51,334 nucleotides of DNA from Trinickia fusca. Lineage in GTDB: Bacteria > Pseudomonadota > Gammaproteobacteria > Burkholderiales > Burkholderiaceae. The stretch lies in assembly GCF_003628145.1 (NCBI RefSeq), contig NZ_RBZV01000004.1, forward strand, positions 21,588 through 72,921, written 5' to 3'. The notes below the pieces were generated by a model. The model was not told the DNA's origin. It saw only the letters and a list, made by a program, of their open reading frames with translations, and did not search any database. Positions 26,380 through 35,367 of the stretch are shown one piece after another (the first letter of the stretch is position 1; the number at the start of each line of letters is the position of its first letter). Position numbers and translations under genes: made by a program.

Positions 26380-27437
26380 CGTGCGTTCTCCTTGTCACAT
26401 GCCGCGCGCAACGCCGCATCGAGTTTGTCCCATGCGAGCTCATCGGCAGGCAATCCAAACCGCAAGCCCGGCACGACGTCGAAGCGACGCACCCACACGC
26501 CGTGACGCGCAAGCGCGTCCTGTCTGCGCTCCGCATCGGCATCGCATACCCACGCAAAGAACGGCGTATGACGCACGCTCAATCCATGTTGCGTGAGCCT
26601 ACTTGCGAGCCTTGCGCTGGCCTCGGCCAGATAGGTGCGCGTTTCGCGTTGCCAGCCCCCGTCCAGCAGCGCCGCGCGCACGGCCGCACGCGCGGGGCCG
26701 GCGACCGTCCACGGACCACGTGCGTGGCGCATCGCTCGATCGACCGACGCACTCGCCAACACAAACCCCGCACGCGCACCGGCCATGCCGAAGAACTTGC
26801 CGATCGAGCGCAGCACGATGAGACCTTCGACGTCGACCTGCGAGGCCACGCTAAAACCCGGCACCGCTTCGACGAACGCTTCGTCGACGATCAACGTGCC
26901 CCCACGCGCGGCCAATTGCCGATGCCAGCCCAGCAATACTTCCGGCTCGAACAGTTCCGTGCCGGGATTGTTGGGATTCACGATGACGAGGTGCTTGAGG
27001 TGTGTCGGGAGCGCACGCCTCGGCTCGAGCACGAAGTCCGCTTGCGCGCCGCTATCGGCAAGCACCTCGGTCACGAAACGTTCGACACGAAACCCCGCTT
27101 GCGCGAAGGCCGGCGCGTATTCGCCGTAGGTCAGCAAGCCGACACCGATCGGCCCGGCCGGCAGTATCGCAGGCAACATGCGGATGGCCGCCTGTGTGCC
27201 GGCCACCGCCAGTGCGCGCGAGGCACCATAGTGTTGCGCGGCGATGTCTTCGAGGCCGTCGTCGTCGTCGGGCAGACGCAACCATGCCTGTGGGTCGATG
27301 GCCGGTACCGGATAACCGCGCGGGTTGATACCCGTCGACAAATCGATCCAGTGCTCGCGCGCGATGCCATAGCGGCGCACGGCATAGCCGAGATTGCCGC
27401 CGTGCGGCACTAGAGGAGGATGAGCGGTGTCCAACAT
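26376..27437 (-). CDS. cobC: Threonine-phosphate decarboxylase (CobC/CobD-type PLP enzyme)
   Basis: A 353-residue fold-type I PLP enzyme. HGGNLGYAVRRYG and WIDLSTGINPRGYP at the N-terminus are the cobalamin-specific form of the family. NPNNPGT (154-160), DEAF (185-188) and the PLP lysine in SIGKFFGMAGAR (K214) follow. It makes (R)-1-amino-2-propanol phosphate from L-threonine phosphate, the linker of the nucleotide loop. The name is CobC in the Pseudomonas denitrificans scheme and CobD in Salmonella. It starts 15 bases after the cobD stop and overlaps the next gene. Confidence 0.93.
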   Translation of the reverse strand: MLDTAHPPLVPHGGNLGYAVRRYGIAREHWIDLSTGINPRGYPVPAIDPQAWLRLPDDDDGLEDIAAQHYGASRALAVAGTQAAIRMLPAILPAGPIGVGLLTYGEYAPAFAQAGFRVERFVTEVLADSGAQADFVLEPRRALPTHLKHLVIVNPNNPGTELFEPEVLLGWHRQLAARGGTLIVDEAFVEAVPGFSVASQVDVEGLIVLRSIGKFFGMAGARAGFVLASASVDRAMRHARGPWTVAGPARAAVRAALLDGGWQRETRTYLAEASARLASRLTQHGLSVRHTPFFAWVCDADAERRQDALARHGVWVRRFDVVPGLRFGLPADELAWDKLDAALRAACDKENAR

Positions 27438-27452
27438 GATCTCTTGTTCAAC

Positions 27453-28457
27453 TCAAATGAAAGCGGATGCAGCCGCCGCGACTGCAAGCACGGCCAGCCA
27501 GACGGCGAGCGAGCGCTTCACGAGCGTCAGCGCACGGCCCACGTCGCGCGCAAGCGGGGGCGCGCCAGCGCCAAGCATTGGCCGTGCCTCGTCGACGCCG
27601 TGATAGCGAGCCGCGCCGCCGCAGGCAACGTTGAGGCTCCCGGCGCCACTCGCCATCACGGGCCCAGCGTTCGGGCTGTCCCATGCTGGCGCCTGCATAC
27701 GCCAGCAACGCAACGCCGTGCGCGCATCGCCGCACAAGGCGTAAGTGAGTGCTGTCAAACGCGCGGGCACGTAATTGGCAACGTCGTCGAGCCGCGCCGC
27801 AGCCCAGCCGAAATAGCGCAGACGCGGCGTGCGATAGCCCCACATCGCGTCGAGCGTGTTTGCGAGACGAAACGCGAGCGCACCGGGCCCGCCCGCGACG
27901 ACGAACCAGAACAGCGCGCCGAAGACCGCGTCGTTGCCGTTCTCGAGCGCCGATTCGATCGCTGCGCGCGCGACGGCTGCTTCGTCGGCATCGGACAGAT
28001 CGCGCGTGACCACGCGTGATGTCAGCATGCGTGCGTCGGCGAGGTCGCCTTTGATGAGCGCCGCCTCGACGGGCGCGATGTGATCGGCAAGACTGCGTGC
28101 GCCAAGGGCAAACCACAACAACAGCGCGTGCAGTGCCCAGGCCAGCGCAACAGGCAGCACATGCACGGCGATTGCCGACAGCGCAACGGGCGGCGCCACG
28201 GCGACGAGCCAAGCGAGGACCCCACGCACGCGTGTCGCAACCGATGACGCACGCCGGGCAGGCACGCCGTTCTCATCGTCATCGGGATCGGCATGGCCCG
28301 CATCGTGATCGGGATTCATCGTCGCCTCTAGACGCTTTGCCACGCGCCCGAAGCCGACCAGCGGATGCGCGCGACGCGGCTCGCCCCACAACCTGTCGAG
28401 CGCCACACCCGCAAACGCGAGCGCGCAGACGGCCGCGATCGAAAGCGTTCCGATCAT
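27453..28457 (-). CDS. cobD: Adenosylcobinamide-phosphate synthase CobD/CbiB
   Basis: A 334-residue integral membrane protein of the CbiB family. It has [20 protein letters not shown] near the N-terminus, [22 protein letters not shown], the hallmark [66 protein letters not shown], and [19 protein letters not shown]. Four or five membrane segments are visible. It joins cobyric acid to the aminopropanol phosphate made by its downstream neighbour. An acidic His/Asp insert (about residues 48-63) is unusual. First gene of the minus-strand operon; divergent from cobQ with a 116-base spacer that shows no riboswitch. Confidence 0.94.
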   Translation of the reverse strand: MIGTLSIAAVCALAFAGVALDRLWGEPRRAHPLVGFGRVAKRLEATMNPDHDAGHADPDDDENGVPARRASSVATRVRGVLAWLVAVAPPVALSAIAVHVLPVALAWALHALLLWFALGARSLADHIAPVEAALIKGDLADARMLTSRVVTRDLSDADEAAVARAAIESALENGNDAVFGALFWFVVAGGPGALAFRLANTLDAMWGYRTPRLRYFGWAAARLDDVANYVPARLTALTYALCGDARTALRCWRMQAPAWDSPNAGPVMASGAGSLNVACGGAARYHGVDEARPMLGAGAPPLARDVGRALTLVKRSLAVWLAVLAVAAAASAFI

Positions 28458-28573
28458 CGCTTGGCCTCCTGCTCATGCGCGACGATGACATAATGCGGCC
28501 CATTCGCGCGGGCTATGTGCCCGCTTCCGTGCGCGCGCCGTGCCGCACTCGCCACACCACCAGGAATGCTTCG

Positions 28574-30043
28574 ATGTCCCGCGCATTGATGATTCAAGGA
28601 ACGAGCTCCGACTCGGGAAAAAGCACGCTCGTGGGCGCGCTGTGCAAGCTTGCGGTGCGTGCCGGCAAACGCGTGGCGCCGTTCAAGCCGCAGAACATGT
28701 CGCTCAACAGCGCGGTCACCGTCGACGGTGGCGAAATCGGTCGCGCGCAGGCCTGGCAAGCGCTCGCTGCAGGGCTCGCCCCCGAGATCGACATGAACCC
28801 GGTGCTGCTCAAACCGAACAGCGACATCGGCGCACAAGTCATCGTGCACGGCCGCGCGCGCGGCAATCTCGATGCCCGCGCCTATCACGCGTACAAGCCC
28901 GTGGCGATGCAAGCCGTGCTCGAATCGTTCGAACGGTTGCGCGCCAAGAGCGACCTCGTGGTCGTCGAAGGTGCCGGCAGCCCCGCCGAGGTCAACCTGC
29001 GCGAGGGCGACATCGCGAACATGGGTTTCGCCGAAGCCGCCGACTGTCCCGTCGTGCTCGTGGCCGACATCGATCGCGGCGGCGTGTTCGCACAGATCGT
29101 CGGCACGCTCGCGTGCTTGAGCGAGGCCGAGCGCACGCGCGTGAAAGGCATCGTCATCAACAAGTTCCGCGGCGACGTCGCATTGCTCAAGCCCGGCATC
29201 GACTGGGTCGAGGCACGCACGGGCAAGCCCGTGTTCGGTGTGGTGCCGTTCGTACCCGGCCTGTGGCTCGATGCCGAGGACATGCTGCCCGCCGCGCGCC
29301 GCACGCAAGCCCAGCGCGAAGATGCCATTCGCGTCGTCGTGCCTGCGTTGCCGCGCATCAGCAACCACACCGACTTCGACGCCTTGCGCGCCCACCCGCA
29401 AGTCGACTTCCGCTACGTGCGGGCCGGCGAGCCGCTGCCCGCCGCCGATCTCGTTGTGCTGCCCGGCAGCAAGAGCGTGCAGCGCGACCTCGCCTGGCTG
29501 CGAGAACAGGGTTGGGAACCCTACCTTTATCGCCACCTTCGCTACGGCGGCAAGGTGATCGGTATTTGCGGCGGCATGCAGATGCTGGGCCGCGAATTGC
29601 TGGACCCGCACGGCATCGAGAGCGGCGTCGAACGCGCGCGCGCGCTCGGTTTGCTTGACTTCACGACGACGCTCGAAGCCGAGAAGCAGCTCGTCACGAC
29701 GCAAGGCACGCTTGCGTTCGACGATGCGCCGGTACGTGGCTACGAAATCCACATGGGGGCGACGCACGGCCCGGCCCTCGCACGGCCAGCCATGTGGCTG
29801 CGTGCTAGAGACGGCACCCTGCGCGCCGAAGGGGCGTTGTCCGACGACGGCCAGATCCTCGCGACTTACCTGCATGGCCTCTTCGATGCGCCCGATGCAT
29901 GCCAGGCGCTGCTGAGCTGGGCCGGGCTGCGTGAGGCCGAGCGCATCGACCACGACGCGCGCCGGCTCGCCTCGATCGAACGGCTTGCCGACGAGGTCGC
30001 TGCGAGTGTCGATATGGATGCGCTGTGGCGTGTCGTCGGATAA
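28574..30043 (+). CDS. cobQ: Cobyric acid synthase CobQ
   Basis: A 489-residue amidotransferase from the ATG at 28574 (AGGA upstream); the open frame that continues 5' to 28097 overlaps cobD and is not coding. It has ATP-binding [42 protein letters not shown] and [16 protein letters not shown]. The glutaminase half has [11 protein letters not shown], nucleophile GICGGMQML (Cys332), GYEIHMG and the His in YLHGLFD. It amidates the b, d, e and g side chains of adenosylcobyrinic acid a,c-diamide. Confidence 0.96.
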   Translation: MSRALMIQGTSSDSGKSTLVGALCKLAVRAGKRVAPFKPQNMSLNSAVTVDGGEIGRAQAWQALAAGLAPEIDMNPVLLKPNSDIGAQVIVHGRARGNLDARAYHAYKPVAMQAVLESFERLRAKSDLVVVEGAGSPAEVNLREGDIANMGFAEAADCPVVLVADIDRGGVFAQIVGTLACLSEAERTRVKGIVINKFRGDVALLKPGIDWVEARTGKPVFGVVPFVPGLWLDAEDMLPAARRTQAQREDAIRVVVPALPRISNHTDFDALRAHPQVDFRYVRAGEPLPAADLVVLPGSKSVQRDLAWLREQGWEPYLYRHLRYGGKVIGICGGMQMLGRELLDPHGIESGVERARALGLLDFTTTLEAEKQLVTTQGTLAFDDAPVRGYEIHMGATHGPALARPAMWLRARDGTLRAEGALSDDGQILATYLHGLFDAPDACQALLSWAGLREAERIDHDARRLASIERLADEVAASVDMDALWRVVG

Positions 30044-30093
30044 ACGGAGCAGCGACGCGATGATACGAGGCGGCGCACAGCCGGGCCTTGCCA

Positions 30094-30738
30094 TTACGAG
30101 CCTACGAGGCCAGCGGCGATGTTGACGCACAGGCCCAGCACCGCGGCATTGAAGAAGAACGACAGGATCGATTGCACGAGCGCCGTGCGGCGCGCCTCAC
30201 GCGAACAGAGCGAGACGTCGGACGTCTGCGAGGCCACCGCGATCGTGAACGAGAAGTAGAGGAAGTCCCAGTAGTCTAGCGGCTCGTCCTGATCGGGGAA
30301 CTTGAGCGACGTCTTATCGCCGGACTGGTGATAGTAGCGCGCATATTGCAGCGTGAAGATAGTCGGAATCAGCAGCCATGCGCCGATCATCGTGGCGGCC
30401 GTCAGCCCATAGTTGATGCTTGCCGCGCGCGGGCCCAGCCCCTTTGCAGTGGCGAGCTCGACGATGATTGCCGCGATGCTCGCGACGGCGGCGCCGGTGA
30501 TGAGGGTGAGCACCGTCGTCGCGCCTTCGTCTTCGCGCTCCGCCACGCGTTGCACTTCGTCGGGGCTGGCCGTCACCATCCTGAACCAGATCATGACCAG
30601 AAACAGCCACATGCCGGCGTCCCAGCCCAGCAGTGCGCGTTGAATGGGCCGCAGGTGCCACGGCTCGAGCAGGTAGACGAGGATGCCGAAGATCACGCCG
30701 ATGAAGATGCGCGGGCGGTTGCTCAGGAAACGACGCAT
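30094..30738 (-). CDS. DUF1345 membrane protein
   Basis: A 214-residue protein with five hydrophobic segments and the DUF1345 pattern: [19 protein letters not shown], then [28 protein letters not shown], then [15 protein letters not shown] (here [24 protein letters not shown]) and a final hydrophobic helix. The DFxYFS and QTSDV segments resemble an ion-channel pore-like region, but function is unknown. It is convergent with cobQ, 50 bases apart. Confidence 0.88.
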   Translation of the reverse strand: MRRFLSNRPRIFIGVIFGILVYLLEPWHLRPIQRALLGWDAGMWLFLVMIWFRMVTASPDEVQRVAEREDEGATTVLTLITGAAVASIAAIIVELATAKGLGPRAASINYGLTAATMIGAWLLIPTIFTLQYARYYHQSGDKTSLKFPDQDEPLDYWDFLYFSFTIAVASQTSDVSLCSREARRTALVQSILSFFFNAAVLGLCVNIAAGLVGS

Positions 30739-30791
30739 TGTTCTCTATCTTTCTGGTTGCGGGGATGGGAATGTACCGCGGTATCGCGACT

Positions 30792-31367
30792 TTACAAACG
30801 CTTCGCCGCCACCATACCCGACACGCGCACGAAGTTGCCCGCGCCCAGGTGGTGAATCGTATGAAGCGATGCGTTCGAATCGTCGAATTTCCAGTGTCCG
30901 CGGTCGAACACGCGGCTATCGGCGGCAGCCGCCACGACTTCGCCGAAGCAGGTGTCGTACGCCTCTTCGGTATGCGGCTCGCTGATCAGCTTGCATTCCA
31001 GCCATGCCGCGCAGCCAGTCTCGATGAGCGGCAGTCCCAGCACCGGGCCTGTTGTCGGCGTGATGCCGTACTTGGCGTATTTGTCGACGTCGCGCCCGCT
31101 CTCCGAGCCAACGGCATAGGTGATGTCCATCAACGCCGAACCCGGCACGCAGATGCCGAACGTGCCGCTCTCCATCATGAGTTCGCGCGTGAACGTCTTC
31201 TTGTCGATGACCACCGCGATGCGCGGCGGTGTGAACTCGACCGGCATCGACCATGCCGCCGCCATCACGTTGCGTCGGCCGTCACTCGCGCTCGTCACGA
31301 GCACCGTCGGTCCATGATTGACGAGTCGGCTCGCGTGTTCGAGTGCTACGGGTTGAAAGTACGCCAT
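30792..31367 (-). CDS. Flavin reductase-like FMN-binding protein
   Basis: A 191-residue protein from the ATG at 31367 (GAAGGAAG upstream); the longer frame to 31445 is excluded by that site. It has the flavin reductase split-barrel pattern: PTVLVTSASDGRRNVMAAAWSMPVEFTPPRIAVVID, then FGICVPG, then CAAWLECKLI and HWKFDD. Such proteins reduce or bind FMN and often serve a partner monooxygenase, which is not nearby. Its first 66 bases are repeated 3.8 kb away beside the LysR gene, showing that the two were once adjacent. Confidence 0.88.
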   Translation of the reverse strand: MAYFQPVALEHASRLVNHGPTVLVTSASDGRRNVMAAAWSMPVEFTPPRIAVVIDKKTFTRELMMESGTFGICVPGSALMDITYAVGSESGRDVDKYAKYGITPTTGPVLGLPLIETGCAAWLECKLISEPHTEEAYDTCFGEVVAAAADSRVFDRGHWKFDDSNASLHTIHHLGAGNFVRVSGMVAAKRL

Positions 31368-31528
31368 ATGAACTTCCTTCGGTAATTCGGTAAAGATGGC
31401 GGCCATCGTACCTGATCGGGTACGCCCTCGATGCGAGCGAGCCACTTCGTCTGCGCCTCACGTTGCGTCGTCGCGCTGCACGCGTGCACGCCGATCTAGC
31501 GCATGAACGTATCGGCCCCGCGCGACAA
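31301..31528. repeat. Direct repeat, left copy (fre 5' end plus lysR 3' remnant)
   Basis: 228 bases align without a gap to 35140-35367 (offset 3839) with about 34 mismatches, near 85% identity. This copy contains the intact start of the flavin reductase gene and a decayed lysR C-terminus. It marks the left border of the accessory segment. Confidence 0.85.
31406..31528 (-). pseudogene. Remnant of a lysR 3' end
   Basis: Reading the minus strand gives ADTFMR, a stop, then IGVHACSATTQREAQTKWLARIEG. This aligns with the last 40 residues of the intact LysR at 35245 (TDTFVREIGVLERSATTQRDALTKLLACIEDA). It has an in-frame TAG and has lost the normal stop. It lies 38 bases upstream of the flavin reductase start, the position lysR would hold in the ancestral order. 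Confidence 0.75.
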
Positions 31529-31638
31529 ACAGGCTGCGCGACGCCTGATTATGGTAAATAATTTAACGAGCTTTCATGCTCGAGACAGCCTTCGCTAGGG
31601 TGCCACCAGAAGCGCAGGCTCAACATGCATTCCAAACA

Positions 31639-31647
31639 GGGGGGGGG
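31639..31647 (+). repeat. G9 homopolymer at the start of the GNAT gene
   Basis: Nine consecutive G bases lie between an upstream ATG (31627) and the GNAT frame. With nine G the ATG reads into an early stop. With ten (or seven) it would read straight into the GNAT frame. This is the layout of a slipped-strand phase-variation switch, or of a homopolymer sequencing error. Confidence 0.5.
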
Positions 31648-31649
31648 CT

Positions 31650-32291
31650 TTGGAAAAACTCACCGAGAAGTCGATGCGCGACCTAACCCTCAGAAAAAAT
31701 TCGACCGCCGATAATAGTGAGGCACCCGCCAGCAAATATTCTTTGCCTGAACGGACCGCACTTATAACAGAGCGCCTACATCTACGCAGAGCCCAAAGAG
31801 GCGACGCCAAGACTCTGTTCTCCAACTACACTAGCGATGTGGACTGTTCCCACTTTTTGCAGCGGAAACCGCACTCAACGGTGTCTCAAACAGACAGCAT
31901 GCTGCAGAAGTTTTGTGACGAGGCGTGGAATGTCTCCGGGACACCATTTTCCTGGGTGATAGCAAAACGCGAAACAGATGAGCCAATTGGCTTATTTTTG
32001 GCGTTTCCCGATGGACACAAGACGGATTTTCATTACGGGATCGGAAAGCGTTTTTGGGGACAAGGTTTGGCATCCGAAGCTGGAAAAGCCACTTTAGAAG
32101 CATTGTGGAAGTCACCTAATACGCAACGTATTTGGACCTTTTGCGATCCGGAAAATATTGGATCCAAACGAGTCCTCGAAAAGTTGGGGTTGACGCACGA
32201 GGGAATTCTAAGGAAATGGGCAGTTCTCCCGGCTTTTGGTCCGGAGGCGCGGGATTGCCATGTTTTCGGGGCCACGCGGGTCAAAGAATAA
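31650..32291 (+). CDS. RimJ/RimL-type GNAT acetyltransferase in accessory island
   Basis: The open frame gives 213 residues from a TTG at 31650; the ATG at 31674 and a frame-shifted ATG at 31627 are alternatives. GNAT features are ALITERLHLRRAQRGDA (strand 1), SWVIAKRETDEPIGLF, the acetyl-CoA loop YGIGKRFWGQGLASEAGKATLEAL, NIGSKRVLEKLGLTHEG, and an aspartate/histidine-rich end. The RimL-like layout suggests acetylation of an amine or protein N-terminus. Base composition is clearly lower in GC than the flanks and codon use is mixed, which suggests transfer. It lies inside the repeat-flanked segment. Confidence 0.8.
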   Translation: MEKLTEKSMRDLTLRKNSTADNSEAPASKYSLPERTALITERLHLRRAQRGDAKTLFSNYTSDVDCSHFLQRKPHSTVSQTDSMLQKFCDEAWNVSGTPFSWVIAKRETDEPIGLFLAFPDGHKTDFHYGIGKRFWGQGLASEAGKATLEALWKSPNTQRIWTFCDPENIGSKRVLEKLGLTHEGILRKWAVLPAFGPEARDCHVFGATRVKE

Positions 32292-32735
32292 AGGGTATCG
32301 GTATTCGGTGGTTGATACCGGCGGTCTCTGCTGCATAGCAAAAGTTTGGCATGCTAACCGTGCGCTGCTCGGCGGGCTCATTTCGACCCACAAGCGTCAC
32401 TCGACCCCAGCGACACTTCAATGGCAGTTAACTGTGTGAAGCCGCCGTTTGAGTGCATCTCTGTGCGCACAGGCGAACGGCTGCAACTGGCCGCGTGGCA
32501 ACGCGCCTCTTGCGCCGCGTGCTGCATCGCCGCAAGGTAACTTCACACAGGTTGGCGCGCCGGTCGAAGACATGCAAAAAAAGGCCTGCGCGTGCAGGCC
32601 GTAGTATAGGCGGGGCGGAGAATGCCGCGGAACGACGTCCAGACCAACAAACCCTGACCCCTTTTTTCTGTCGCCGGCGCCATCGGGTGCCGACTGTATG
32701 CATAGAATAGCCATTTTCCACATCTCGGGCAACTG
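32292..32735. other. Gene-free spacer inside the island
   Basis: 444 bases between the GNAT stop and the HEPN-protein start. Open frames on both strands here are short and Arg/His-rich and have no ribosome sites. The only clear element is the minus-oriented intrinsic terminator at 32576-32600. No promoter for the downstream gene is obvious. Confidence 0.5.
32576..32600 (-). terminator. Orphan intrinsic terminator facing left
   Basis: GGCCTGC-GCGT-GCAGGCC (32583-32600) is a perfect 7-bp hairpin. On the minus strand it is followed by seven T bases (A7 at 32576-32582 on the plus strand). No minus-strand gene lies immediately to its right, so it seems left over from a gene lost during island assembly. 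Confidence 0.6.
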
Positions 32736-34628
32736 ATGCGCACCGACCGCCGGATTAGCACCGTGCAGGCATTGTCCTCGCGCCAGCGTTTCTTTTGCGA
32801 CTGCTGGTTCAACCTCGTGCACGAAGCATCGTTGGACGCCTTCCGCGTCCGTGCGATGAACCCGCTAAATGTCACGCGCGAACTGCTTCGCATGTTCGAC
32901 GTCGAGCACGCGAAGGAACCCGACATCGGCCGGATCGCGCTGGAAGCGTGCGAGGTTCTTGCGACCACTTCCATTCTCACAGACTCGGCCTTTCAGCCGG
33001 TCGCGTCTCAGCTTCTTGCGCTGCTCAGGGAAGCGGCCAACAGCAAGCCTGTGAAAACCGCGTCAGAGGACGGGGGGAAGAGCACAGACGCGGCGAAGCT
33101 TGCCGGAACGCAGTTAATGAAGAACCGTTTCCTGGTCGATGCCTTCGGCCGAGAACTAGCTCATGCGCTTGAGTTGCATTTCGTGCCGAGGAGCATCGCA
33201 TGGCTGACCACTGAGTTGGCGATTCCAGACAACGGGGCGACGTTCGACGCACAGGGGTCGCAATTCAGGGAGGTCGAAAACGTGCTGTCAGCCCTGTTGA
33301 GCACGCTCGTTAACCAAGGGTGGAGTTTCCCCTCACTGTTCAAACTATACCGTGAGATGCTGCTGCCTGCCGCCGCAGGAACGCCAGGCAGGCCGTATGC
33401 GTTTGCCGATGCACTGCGCGATGTGTTCAAGCGGTTGACCGGCGACCCGAAGCCCTATCGCATCACGTTCCAGATCAATGGCGTAAGCAAGCCGACAAGT
33501 TTTCCGCCAAACGTCGGCGCAATCGCGTTCACCACGGCTCCGCCCCCAATCGGCGCCGCGTCGAGCGGCTATGTGCAGCGGTATGCTCGCGCGTTTGGCG
33601 GGAGGCTCTTTGCGACGATGACCGTCGAAGCACAGGATGGCCGCATTGCCGGTTCGATTGCCAGCGATCACATCGCCGGCGTGCTGGATGTCGTCCGTTA
33701 CGACTATGAACGCAAGAACGTCCAACTCGCAGACACGTTCCTCGTGGAAAAGCCAGGCAAGCATATTCTGCTGCCATTGCCTGGCAGCGTGCCCAATCCT
33801 GACTCGTCGCTCAGCGCGGCACAACTTGAGGTGTTCATGCGGCGGCTCCAGGAACTGGTGGCCAGCGGAACGCTTGCGACCGAGACGAAGGATAGGATTT
33901 ACTCGGCGTTCCGGCTCTACCGGACTGGGGCAGACTCCTCAAATTTTGAGAACAAACTCGTCAACTGGTGGACGGCTGTCGAATATCTGGTCAAAGGCAG
34001 CGGAAGTGGGAGTGACGGCATCGGCAACGGCGTCGAGCAATCGCTCGCGCCGACTGTGACGCTTTCCTACCTGCCCAAGCACCTCGTGGCCTTGCGCGAT
34101 ATTCTCGTCAACGAACTGAAACTCACGCTTGTGGATGCCAAGGGCAAGCCCATTGAAATCAAGGCCATGGGGCTCGCCGACTTCTACACGCTGCTGCAGG
34201 ACCAGGTACACCGCGATGCGATCGAACATGCGTGCGCGGATTCACCATTTGTGCGACTTCATCTTCGTCGGCTGTTTGAGGCGTTCACCAACAAAGGTAC
34301 CCTGCTGAAAACCCTGTCGAACCACGAGCGCCGGATGCGATGGCACGTGCAGCGGATCTATCGGGCGCGGTGTGACATCGTGCATAGCGGACAACGCATG
34401 GTCGACGCGACGCTGCTGTGTGCGAACCTCGAGTTCTATCTGAAAACCGTGCTGGCAACGTTTCTGGAGGCATTGCACCGGCATCCTACGCTCAGCAGCG
34501 CACGAGAATTCTTCGACAGGCAGGAACACGCGCTCAAACTGGTACGCAGCGAACTCGAAAATAACCAGAACACGCTGCTGGTATCAATGCTGGCAAACCG
34601 CGACGCGGCGAATGCGGCCACCGCGTAG
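32736..34628 (+). CDS. Large protein with C-terminal ApeA-like HEPN domain (candidate defence RNase)
   Basis: A 630-residue protein from the ATG at 32736 (weak ribosome site; MNPLNV at residue 41 is another possible start). The first about 400 residues are not recognised: mostly helical, with a beta-rich middle (KPYRITFQINGVSKPTSFPPNVGAIAF). The C-terminal part about 405-590 resembles HEPN_Apea: NFENKLVNWWTAVEYLVKG, then MRWHVQRIYRARCDIVHSGQR with the HEPN R-x4-H catalytic motif R545-H550, then a long final helix. HEPN proteins of this layout are often RNases in anti-phage systems. No toxin-antitoxin partner is evident. GC is below that of the flanks. Confidence 0.65.
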   Translation: MRTDRRISTVQALSSRQRFFCDCWFNLVHEASLDAFRVRAMNPLNVTRELLRMFDVEHAKEPDIGRIALEACEVLATTSILTDSAFQPVASQLLALLREAANSKPVKTASEDGGKSTDAAKLAGTQLMKNRFLVDAFGRELAHALELHFVPRSIAWLTTELAIPDNGATFDAQGSQFREVENVLSALLSTLVNQGWSFPSLFKLYREMLLPAAAGTPGRPYAFADALRDVFKRLTGDPKPYRITFQINGVSKPTSFPPNVGAIAFTTAPPPIGAASSGYVQRYARAFGGRLFATMTVEAQDGRIAGSIASDHIAGVLDVVRYDYERKNVQLADTFLVEKPGKHILLPLPGSVPNPDSSLSAAQLEVFMRRLQELVASGTLATETKDRIYSAFRLYRTGADSSNFENKLVNWWTAVEYLVKGSGSGSDGIGNGVEQSLAPTVTLSYLPKHLVALRDILVNELKLTLVDAKGKPIEIKAMGLADFYTLLQDQVHRDAIEHACADSPFVRLHLRRLFEAFTNKGTLLKTLSNHERRMRWHVQRIYRARCDIVHSGQRMVDATLLCANLEFYLKTVLATFLEALHRHPTLSSAREFFDRQEHALKLVRSELENNQNTLLVSMLANRDAANAATA

Positions 34629-35139
34629 CTGACCTAATCACAAGAAAAATGCCACGAAGATGGACGAGCAACCTTCGACCGAAGCGGTCCCTTTGCCCAT
34701 CGACTATCGGATGGAAAACCTGTGGATTCAGATGATGGCCCAGGGATGAGCGTACTGTTGATGTGAAAAATGGCGGCTTGACAGTGATGCAACCTCGAAG
34801 ACGTTCGCCATTGAGTGCGAGTGTGCAACGGGTGATCGAATCTCCAGTGCAGTCGGCTTTTTCGACTCAACGCTCGAAGGTCCGTTGGCAAATGCAGAGC
34901 AGCCGCTCGAGCGTCCCTCAGAGCACGCCAGCGAGTGTCGCAAACCGGCCGTTTTGCGTCACCTCGGTAACCACTTGCCCCCGCTTTCGCTGCGCCGCAC
35001 AACGAAAAATAAACCGTGGAATACGAATACGCAAAATAAATATCGAACTCAAGCGCATTCGAGTGACGACGTTCGTATCTACGCGGGTGCCTGATCGGCA
35101 TGAAGGCCAGTTCCAACACGTACTATCGGGCGCGCAAGT
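34629..35139. other. Gene-free right part of the island
   Basis: About 500 bases between the HEPN gene and the right direct repeat. Two overlapping tiny frames start at 34650 and 34660 (28-29 codons) and no family is recognised in any frame. No tRNA, integrase or transposase remnant could be identified. The stretch 35000-35080 is AT-richer than its surroundings. Confidence 0.5.
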
Positions 35140-35206
35140 GCACCGTCGACCCATGATTGACGAGTCGGCTCGCATGTTCGAGCGCCACGGGTTGAAAGTA
35201 CGCCAT
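35140..35206 (-). pseudogene. 5' stub of a second flavin reductase gene
   Basis: Reads MAYFQPVALEHARRLVNHGSTV, matching residues 1-22 of the intact gene at 31367, then loses all similarity. It lies 39 bases downstream of the lysR stop, so the ancestral order was lysR then flavin reductase on the minus strand. Confidence 0.75.
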
Positions 35207-35367
35207 TTCGGCTTCCTTCGGTAATTCCATAAAGATCGCCACCATCATGCCTGATCGACTGCGTCCTCGATGCAAGCGAGCAGCTTCGTCAGCGCATCGC
35301 GTTGCGTCGTCGCGCTGCGCTCGAGCACGCCGATCTCGCGCACGAACGTATCAGTCCCGAGCGACAA
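35140..35367. repeat. Direct repeat, right copy (fre 5' remnant plus intact lysR 3' end)
   Basis: Aligns gap-free with 31301-31528 at about 85% identity. Here the lysR 3' end is intact and the flavin reductase part is only a stub, the mirror image of the left copy. It marks the right border of the accessory segment. Confidence 0.85.

Noticed and set aside
28097-28573. Upstream extension of cobQ
   Set aside because: It lies antisense over cobD and has no protein-like composition; the P-loop start [10 protein letters not shown] at 28574 is the family start.
32418-32822. A 134-codon minus-strand gene in the island
   Set aside because: It has no ribosome site or family resemblance, overlaps the HEPN gene start, and an intrinsic terminator lies within it.
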